Positions 30,457 through 35,048 of a stretch of DNA of 35,048 bases are shown here, piece by piece. Each line of letters starts with the position of its first letter. The first letter of the stretch is position 1. The stretch is from Streptomyces sp. ISL-87 (lineage in GTDB: Bacteria; Actinomycetota; Actinomycetes; Streptomycetales; Streptomycetaceae). The stretch is taken from contig NZ_JAGGOY010000002.1 of assembly GCF_018614095.1 (NCBI RefSeq), positions 1 to 35,048 on the forward strand, read 5' to 3'. Both the position numbers and the translations under genes were made by a program. The notes under the pieces were generated by a model. The model ran no database searches, had not been told where the DNA came from, and saw only the letters and a program-made list of their open reading frames with translations.

Positions 30457-31578
30457 TCAGCCGCCCCCGCCACTCCGCCGCCGGAACAGCCGCTTCGCGG
30501 CGAGCACCACCGCCACGGCCCCCGCCAGGACCAACGCGCCCTTCGTGAAGGGGCTGTCGCCCTGCCCCGCCGGGGCGCCCGCGGACGGTGGGGACCCGGG
30601 CTTCGCCGGGCCGCCGCCCGAGGCAGAGCCCGGGGCACCCCCGGAGGCAGCCGGCACCGGAACCGCCACGACCCGGCTGGACGCCCCCTCCGCACCGAAC
30701 ATCAGCGTCGAGCCGTCCGCCGCATAGGTCACCGACTCCGCCTGGCCCTGCCACGGCGCTTCCACCCGCTCGCCCTCACCCCCCGGGCGGCCGTCCTTCC
30801 ACGGGTACGTCTTCGCGAAGAAATACCCGCGCAGGGTCAGCCGTCTGCCGTCCGGCGAGAACGCCCCGTCCGTCACCCACGGCAGGTCCGCCACCCGCCG
30901 GAACACGTTCGGCCCGGACGTCGACAGCTCCGCGGGGCCTTCGTACAGGCCGCCCTTGTCCTCGCTCTTGCTCGCGATGTACACCCGCCCCGTCACCGGA
31001 TGCACCATCAGCGCCTCGGCGTTCCGCGCGCCGTCCGCGTACCGCACCGTGAACTGGGTCGCCTTGACGGTGACGTCGCCCAGTTCCTTCGGCTCCGGGA
31101 ACCGGTAGATCCACACGTGGTCCCAGGTGCCGTTCCGGTTGTCCCCGATGTCCCCGACGTACAACTGCCCGTCCGGCCCGAGCGAGATCGCCTCGACGTC
31201 CCGTGGCTTCCCGATCCCCTTCAGCGTCACGCGGGCCACCGTTTTCCCGGTCGCCGAGTCCACCGCGTAGACGTACGGGCCGTCGTCGCTGTCGTTGTGC
31301 GTCCAGTACACGCCCGGGTGGATCCGGCTGGCCGCCAGCCCGCTCGACTCCGTGATCCGCGGATCGGTGATCGTGAACGACGAGGTGTCAGGGGGCTCCG
31401 CCGCTGCCGCCGCTGCCGCCGCTCCGGCCGAACCCGACAGCACGGCGGCAAGGACAACGGCGGCGGAGGCGAACGAGCCGAACGAGCCGAACGAGGCGAA
31501 TGAGGGGAACGAGGGGAACGAGGGGAACGACGACGGCAACGGCAACGACGACGGCAACGACAACGGCAGCAGGCGCAT
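30457..31578 (-). CDS. Secreted, membrane-anchored beta-propeller-like protein
   Basis: 373 residues. The signal region is odd: PSSFPSFPSFPSFASFGSFG and SFAS repeats come before the hydrophobic AAVVLAAVLSGSAGAAAAAA stretch. The mature domain holds blade-like repeats (GVYWTHNDSDDGPYVYAVDS, GQLYVGDIGDNRNGTWDHVW, GRVYIASKSEDKGGLYEGPA, STLMFGAEGASSRVVAVPVP). A Gly/Pro/Ser linker leads to a C-terminal membrane helix KGALVLAGAVAVVLAAKRLF and RRRSGGGG. This suggests an extracellular sugar- or ligand-binding propeller held at the membrane. ATG 31578. Confidence 0.75.
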   Translation of the reverse strand: MRLLPLSLPSSLPLPSSFPSFPSFPSFASFGSFGSFASAAVVLAAVLSGSAGAAAAAAAAEPPDTSSFTITDPRITESSGLAASRIHPGVYWTHNDSDDGPYVYAVDSATGKTVARVTLKGIGKPRDVEAISLGPDGQLYVGDIGDNRNGTWDHVWIYRFPEPKELGDVTVKATQFTVRYADGARNAEALMVHPVTGRVYIASKSEDKGGLYEGPAELSTSGPNVFRRVADLPWVTDGAFSPDGRRLTLRGYFFAKTYPWKDGRPGGEGERVEAPWQGQAESVTYAADGSTLMFGAEGASSRVVAVPVPAASGGAPGSASGGGPAKPGSPPSAGAPAGQGDSPFTKGALVLAGAVAVVLAAKRLFRRRSGGGG

Positions 31579-31681
31579 ACCCCCAGCCTGCCAGCCCGCC
31601 CCACCCCGCCCAGCCTCCCGCCCCGCCCCGCGTGTCCGGCATCACAGCGGTCCCCGGCGCGTGATCCGCGATGATGTCCGG

Positions 31682-32386
31682 ATGCGTTTCATGTTCGTCG
31701 GCGACTCCATGACCATCGGACGCGCCGGCGACTACACCTGGCGCTACCGGATGTGGCAGCACCTCAACGCCACCTTCGGCGGCCCGTACCAGATCGTCGG
31801 CCCCCGCACCGAGCTCTACGACACCCTCGCCGACGCGCCCACCAGCCACGAGTACGCCGACCCCGGCTTCCCGGCCGCCGCCCGCCGCCACCTCGCCGGC
31901 TGGGGTGAGGGCTGGCAGCACATGGCTCCCTTCATCGGCCCCGCCGCCCGCGCCGCCGAGGCCGACGTGCTGCTCGTCTCCCTCGGGCTCATCGACCTCG
32001 GTTTCTACACCGACGCCACCCAGACGGCCGTCAACGTCCGCCGCTTCGTCGCCGAGGCCCGCGGTGCCCGCCCCGCCATCCGGATGATCCTGCTGCCTGT
32101 CATCCCCAACGTCCGGGCCCAGGACGAAGCGCCGTTCGCGGCCGAGGTGGCGCGCTTCAACGAGCTCCTCGCGAAGGCGGTCGCCGACCTGTCGACGGAC
32201 GCCTCGCCGATCCTGCTGGCCGCGCGCCCGGCCTCGTATGACATCCACCACGACACCTACGACGGCACCCACCCCAACGCCTCCGGCGAGCACCGCCTGG
32301 CCGGGGAGTTCGCGGCGGTCCTGCACCAGGCGTGGGGCATCGGCGGCCCCTACCGGCCCGAGCCGGGGCCGCAGCACACCCCGTAA
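31682..32386 (+). CDS. SGNH/GDSL-type hydrolase
   Basis: 234 residues. Block I MRFMFVGDSMTIGRAGDYTW holds the nucleophile Ser in GDS, and block V DGTHPNASGEHRLAG holds the Asp and His of the catalytic triad. The expected block III G-x-N-D is replaced by SLGLIDLGFYT, so the oxyanion-hole Asn is missing. These enzymes cleave esters of sugars, lipids or cell wall groups. No signal peptide is seen, so it may be cytoplasmic. ATG 31682 lacks a good ribosome binding site; the first residues fit a natural start. The truncated reductase begins 60 bases later. Confidence 0.83.
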   Translation: MRFMFVGDSMTIGRAGDYTWRYRMWQHLNATFGGPYQIVGPRTELYDTLADAPTSHEYADPGFPAAARRHLAGWGEGWQHMAPFIGPAARAAEADVLLVSLGLIDLGFYTDATQTAVNVRRFVAEARGARPAIRMILLPVIPNVRAQDEAPFAAEVARFNELLAKAVADLSTDASPILLAARPASYDIHHDTYDGTHPNASGEHRLAGEFAAVLHQAWGIGGPYRPEPGPQHTP

Positions 32387-32406
32387 CACCCGCTTCACAA
32401 GGGGCA

Positions 32407-32438
32407 CTTGCCTAGAGCGCACTCCAAGCAGTTGGCTA
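32407..32438 (+). promoter_or_regulatory. MerR-type promoter of the truncated reductase
   Basis: TTGCCT (32408-32413) and TGGCTA (32433-32438) are 19 bases apart, the overlong spacer typical of MerR-controlled promoters. The spacer holds GAG-N4-CTC, the core of many aldo/keto-reductase-linked MerR operators. The same design precedes the intact gene on the other strand (33676-33706). Confidence 0.5.
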
Positions 32439-32445
32439 GTGCCCC

Positions 32446-32601
32446 ATGAAGTACACACAGCTCGGACGCACCGGCCTCAAGGTCAGCCGACTTGTACTCG
32501 GCACCATGAACTTCGGCCCCCAGACAGGGGAGTCCGAAAGCCACGCCATCATGGACTCCGCGCTCGACGCGGGCATCAACTTCTTCGACACCGCCAGGTA
32601 G
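32446..32601 (+). pseudogene. Aldo/keto reductase, 5' fragment only
   Basis: 51 residues, MKYTQLGRTGLKVSRLVLGT then MNFGPQTGESESHAIMDSALDAGINFFDTAR and TAG. This is the N-terminal beta-alpha unit of an aldo/keto reductase. It is close to, but not identical with, the intact gene at 32679-33668 (GESES against DEPTS; INFF against LNFV). Homology stops at GACACCGCCA, where the intact gene continues NVYGWG. The active-site Tyr and Lys and the rest of the barrel are missing. A MerR-type promoter is still present upstream, so a 51-residue peptide could be made. Confidence 0.85.
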
Positions 32602-32678
32602 TCACTTTGATGCCCGCTTGGTGATGCGGTGGCCGCCGCCCGGACGAAGCGGCGACGGCCCTGCGCACGCCTACCTGA

Positions 32679-33668
32679 TCACCATGCGAAGGCTTCGGGG
32701 GACGGCCCCGGCCCGGGGAAGATCTCGTCCAGGCCGACGAGGACCTCCTCGCTCAGCTCCAGCTCCAGGGCGCGCAGCGCGCTCTCCAGTTGCTCGGCCG
32801 TACGCGGGCCGACGATCGGCCCGGTGACCCCGGGACGGGTCAGCAGCCAGGCCAGGGCGGCTTCGCCGGGCTCCAGGCCGTGCTTGTCCAGCAGGTCCTC
32901 GTACGCCTGCACCTGCGCCCGTACGGAGCTGTTGGCCAGCGCGTCCGCCGACCGCCCAGAGGCACGGCGCCCGCCCTCGACCTCCTTCTTGATGACACCG
33001 CCCAGCAGCCCGCCGTGCAGCGGGGACCAGGGGATGACCCCGAGCTCGTACTCCTGGGCGGCCGGGATGACCTCCATCTCGGCGCGCCGCTCGGCGAGGT
33101 TGTACAGGCACTGCTCGCTGACCAGCCCGACCGAGCCACGCCGGGCGGCGGTCTCGTTGGCCTGTGCAATCTTGTACCCGGGGAAGTTCGACGAACCCGC
33201 ATAGAGGATCTTCCCCTGCTGGATCAGTACGTCGACGGCCTGCCAGATCTCCTCGAAGGGGGTCCGGCGGTCGACGTGGTGGAACTGGTAGAGGTCGATG
33301 TAGTCGGTCTGGAGCCGCTTGAGGCTAGCGTCGACGGCCCGCCGGATGTTCAGCGCCGACAGCCGGTCGTAGTTGGGCCACGAGTCGCCCTCGGCGGCCA
33401 TGTTCCCGTAGACCTTGGTGGCGAGGACCGTCTTCTCGCGGCGGCCGCCGCCCTGGGCGAACCAGGTGCCGATGATCTCCTCGGTGCGACCCTTGTTGTC
33501 GCCCCACCCATAGACATTGGCCGTGTCTACGAAGTTCAGACCCGCGTCGAGGGCGGCATCCAGGATCGCGTGGCTGGTGGGTTCGTCTGTCTGCGGACCG
33601 AAGTTCATCGTGCCGAGAACGAGTCGGCTGACCTTGAGTCCGGTGCGTCCGAGCTGCGTGTACTTCAT
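32679..33668 (-). CDS. Aldo/keto reductase
   Basis: 329 residues, a full-length (alpha/beta)8 NAD(P)H-dependent reductase that reduces aldehydes or ketones. The early block FVDTANVYGWGDNKGRTEEI holds the catalytic Asp and Tyr, VLATKVYGNMAAEGDSWPNY holds the Lys, YIDLYQFHHVDRRTPFEEIW holds the His, and the C-terminal GVTGPIVGPRTAEQLESALR binds cofactor phosphate. ATG 33668 is preceded by a MerR-type promoter. It is divergent from the small-peptide gene. Its first 50 codons are repeated, inverted and diverged, at 32446-32598. Confidence 0.93.
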   Translation of the reverse strand: MKYTQLGRTGLKVSRLVLGTMNFGPQTDEPTSHAILDAALDAGLNFVDTANVYGWGDNKGRTEEIIGTWFAQGGGRREKTVLATKVYGNMAAEGDSWPNYDRLSALNIRRAVDASLKRLQTDYIDLYQFHHVDRRTPFEEIWQAVDVLIQQGKILYAGSSNFPGYKIAQANETAARRGSVGLVSEQCLYNLAERRAEMEVIPAAQEYELGVIPWSPLHGGLLGGVIKKEVEGGRRASGRSADALANSSVRAQVQAYEDLLDKHGLEPGEAALAWLLTRPGVTGPIVGPRTAEQLESALRALELELSEEVLVGLDEIFPGPGPSPEAFAW

Positions 33669-33675
33669 GAGCCCC

Positions 33676-33707
33676 AAGCCAACTGCTTCGAGTCCACTCC
33701 AGGCAAG
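33676..33707 (-). promoter_or_regulatory. MerR-type promoter of the intact reductase
   Basis: On the minus strand TTGCCT (33706-33701) and TGGCTT (33681-33676) are 19 bases apart, and the spacer has GAGTGGACTC, a dyad of GAG and CTC. It is closely related to 32407-32438. No MerR-family gene is seen in the window, so the regulator would act from elsewhere. Confidence 0.5.
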
Positions 33708-33730
33708 GGCACCCCGCGAACCCGCCGATT

Positions 33731-33818
33731 TATGCGACAACGCGCATAGTCGCGTCTCTGCATAGACGTCCGAACCCGCTGCTCCGTACGGTCTTCCTGT
33801 CTGGCCCTGATCAGGGCC
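33731..33818. promoter_or_regulatory. Control region of the small-peptide module: repeated GCATAG sites and a 16-bp palindrome
   Basis: ATGCG...CGCAT (33732-33747) and two GCATAG boxes (33744-33749, 33760-33765) lie upstream. A perfect 16-base palindrome GGCCCTGATCAGGGCC sits at 33803-33818, only 18 bases before the ATG and just ahead of the GGGAG ribosome binding site. It could be an operator of the XRE protein encoded downstream, or an RNA hairpin near the start. Confidence 0.45.
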
Positions 33819-33836
33819 ACGAACCAGGGAGTTCAC

Positions 33837-34013
33837 ATGGCTCGTGAGGAACTGACCCGACTCACCGGCAACGGAAACGGCGAGTGCGGACAGGGCGACT
33901 GCCCGAACGTGTACCGCACCGCGTCAGGCTCCTTCGTCGTGCAGGGCGACCTGTCCGACGCCTTCACTCCACCCTCCGGCGAGGGCTCGTGGAAATTCCC
34001 GAGAGCGTTCTGA
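33837..34013 (+). CDS. Small Cys-containing protein of an XRE/DUF6879 module
   Basis: 58 residues: MAREELTRLTGNGNGECGQG then DCPNVYRTASGSFVVQGDLSDAFTPPSGEGSWKFPRAF. The pattern C-x4-CP-x2-Y-x6-FVVQG resembles, from memory, a family of short Streptomyces proteins encoded beside DUF5753 regulators, usually of unknown role. ATG 33837 follows GGGAG five bases upstream. Its TGA is followed at once by GGAGG for the DUF6879 gene. It could be a regulated small effector; nothing in it shows a secretion signal. Confidence 0.72.
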   Translation: MAREELTRLTGNGNGECGQGDCPNVYRTASGSFVVQGDLSDAFTPPSGEGSWKFPRAF

Positions 34014-34025
34014 AGGAGGCTGTAC

Positions 34026-34538
34026 GTGCTCTTGGATGGTGACGAGTGGCAGGCCAAGTTCCGCGACTTCAAGGCCGAGGCGTGGCGGCTTGAGACCCTG
34101 CCCCAGTACCTCGTACCGCAGGAAACGGAGGAATTCGCGGCCTTCAAGAACGGCGTCCGCTTCCCCGGCCCGTATGAGGACTCCTGGACGGCGCTTATCC
34201 GCAAGCACGTCTCGTCTGGTGGCGGCATCGGGCGCGTGCACATCCTGGCCCGGCCACTCTCGGATTACTTGCGGTTCGAGTTCGAGCGCTACTACCGACA
34301 TCAGGCCCCGGTCGGGGAAGACATCCGCATCCTCGACGTGACCGACCGGCCGAACCCGCTGCCCGGTGTCCAGGACTTCTGGATGTTCGACCGCTCCACG
34401 GTCGTGCTGATGCACTACGCGGAGGACGGGAAGCAGATCTCCCGTGAGCTGTACGAGGGTGAGCCCGCCCCCTTCATTGAGTACCAACGGATCGCGCTGG
34501 AAGCCTCGGTCCCGTTTCTGGAGTACGTGCACGCGTGA
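34026..34538 (+). CDS. DUF6879-like protein
   Basis: 170 residues. MLLDGDEWQAKFRDFKAEAW then RLETLPQYLVPQETEEFAAF, GRVHILARPLSDYLRFEFER, GEDIRILDVTDRPNPLPGVQ and DFWMFDRSTVVLMHYAEDGK match the DUF6879 pattern I recall from Streptomyces. The function is unknown; genes of this type are nearly always next to a DUF5753 regulator. GTG 34026 has GGAGG six bases upstream. Its TGA overlaps the GTG of the next gene as GTGA, so the two are coupled. Confidence 0.82.
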   Translation: MLLDGDEWQAKFRDFKAEAWRLETLPQYLVPQETEEFAAFKNGVRFPGPYEDSWTALIRKHVSSGGGIGRVHILARPLSDYLRFEFERYYRHQAPVGEDIRILDVTDRPNPLPGVQDFWMFDRSTVVLMHYAEDGKQISRELYEGEPAPFIEYQRIALEASVPFLEYVHA

Positions 34539-35035
34539 CGTTCGAGCCTGAGCGGATGGGCCACTCCAGCCGGGAACTGGCCGACAAACTCCGCGAGCTG
34601 CGCAAGCGATCCGGACTCTCCGGGGCCCGGGTCGCGGCGCGCTGCAACATGTCCCAGTCCAAGGTCAGCCGGATCGAGAACGGTAAGGTCCGGCCGTCCC
34701 TGGTGGACGTGGAGCAGATCCTGAGAGCGATCGACGCACCGGCCGAGCTCGTCGCGGAAGTCTCTGCCCTGGCACGCATGGCGAACACCGACTGGCAGGA
34801 TGCCCGGTCCATGCGCCGCAAGGGCCTGGACAAGAAGCAGTTCGAGCTCGCCGGTCTTGAAAGAACGAGCACCGACTTCCGGTACTTCCTGCTGTCGATG
34901 ATTACCGGTCTGCTCTCGACGCCCGAATACATCCGGGCCAGCCTCGCACACATCCCCGGCGACCACTCGAAGGCCGTAGCGAAGAAGCTGGAGCGACAGG
35001 AGGTGCTCTACGACCGCTCGAAGCGGTTCACCTGA
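34535..35035 (+). pseudogene. XRE-type regulator (DUF5753 family), truncated by an element insertion
   Basis: 166 residues. The helix-turn-helix (about 12-65, LADKLRELRKRSGLSGARVA then ARCNMSQSKVSRIENGKVRP) is complete. The DUF5753 sensor domain starts (LLSMITGLLSTPEYIRASLA) but stops at EVLYDRSKRFT. Intact family members have about 280 residues and continue here with the F-x-L-T-E-A strand. The break coincides with TTCAC at 35027-35031 followed by CTGATTTCTCCCAGGAT, the left end of a tnpB element, which supplies the TGA. DNA binding may survive while ligand sensing is lost. The remainder would lie beyond the window. Confidence 0.85.
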
Positions 35036-35048
35036 TTTCTCCCAGGAT
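35032..35048 (+). mobile_element. Left end of another tnpB-type element (cut by window edge)
   Basis: GATTTCTCCCAGGAT (35034-35048) is identical to 12614-12628 at the left end of the intact element, and both are preceded by TTCAC with two variable bases between. Only the first 17 bases are in the window. Whether it carries a tnpB, and which subfamily, cannot be seen. Confidence 0.78.

Noticed and set aside
32602..32678. Search for a further mobile element end between the two reductase copies
   Set aside because: No GTCAA hairpin, left-end motif or inverted repeat was found; the 77 bases show nothing recognisable.

Overview
The window is chromosomal DNA from a Streptomyces or close relative. 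The evidence is very high G+C, GTG starts, purine-rich ribosome binding sites, the futalosine menaquinone genes mqnB and mqnD, and actinobacterial families such as DUF3027, DUF4031, DUF5753, DUF6879 and HelD. No rRNA, tRNA or CRISPR array was found.

Layout. 1-793: 3' end of an IS110-type transposase inside a truncated tnpB whose IS605-type right end abuts murP. 790-3305: murQ-murP, recycling of N-acetylmuramic acid. 3390-4260: a decayed tnpB element, a hypothetical gene and a DUF4031 gene. 4778-10128: Cmx/CmrA-like efflux pump, HD-domain protein, CutC, HelD. 10320-12611: glycosyltransferase remnant, RelE-like protein, XPB helicase. 12612-14013: an intact tnpB-only element exactly at the XPB start codon. 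14208-15959: NUDIX and XRE/PLD genes divergent from two small genes. 16025-31578: mostly core genes (GNAT, DUF4291, helicase-associated WYL protein, membrane protein, HAD, cold-shock protein, mqnD, mqnB, lipoprotein, MFS, DUF3027, NfeD-like, flotillin, beta-propeller). 31682-35048: SGNH hydrolase, a truncated and an intact aldo/keto reductase in inverted orientation, then a small-peptide/DUF6879/XRE module whose last gene is cut at the window edge by another element left end.

Two themes run through the window. First, tnpB elements occur at four loci. The two visible left ends both follow TTCAC and the three right ends all finish in GTCAA. The complement of TTCAC is GTGAA, which holds a GTG start and a TGA stop. 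One insertion keeps the XPB start and supplies a new Shine-Dalgarno. Another appears to have replaced the murP stop with its own TGA without changing the protein. Second, a hairpin-plus-20-mer module (CTCAAACGCCGGCGAGGCTG and variants) recurs ten times in five intergenic regions, each next to a gene 3' end, with base-pair-preserving changes in the hairpins.

The XPB, helicase-associated, cold-shock, MFS and DUF3027 genes look like an old actinobacterial neighbourhood (from memory, similar genes lie within Rv0861c-Rv0883c of Mycobacterium tuberculosis). The tnpB element and the NUDIX/XRE module lie as an accessory insert within it. All family assignments come from reading the translations; no database search was run.
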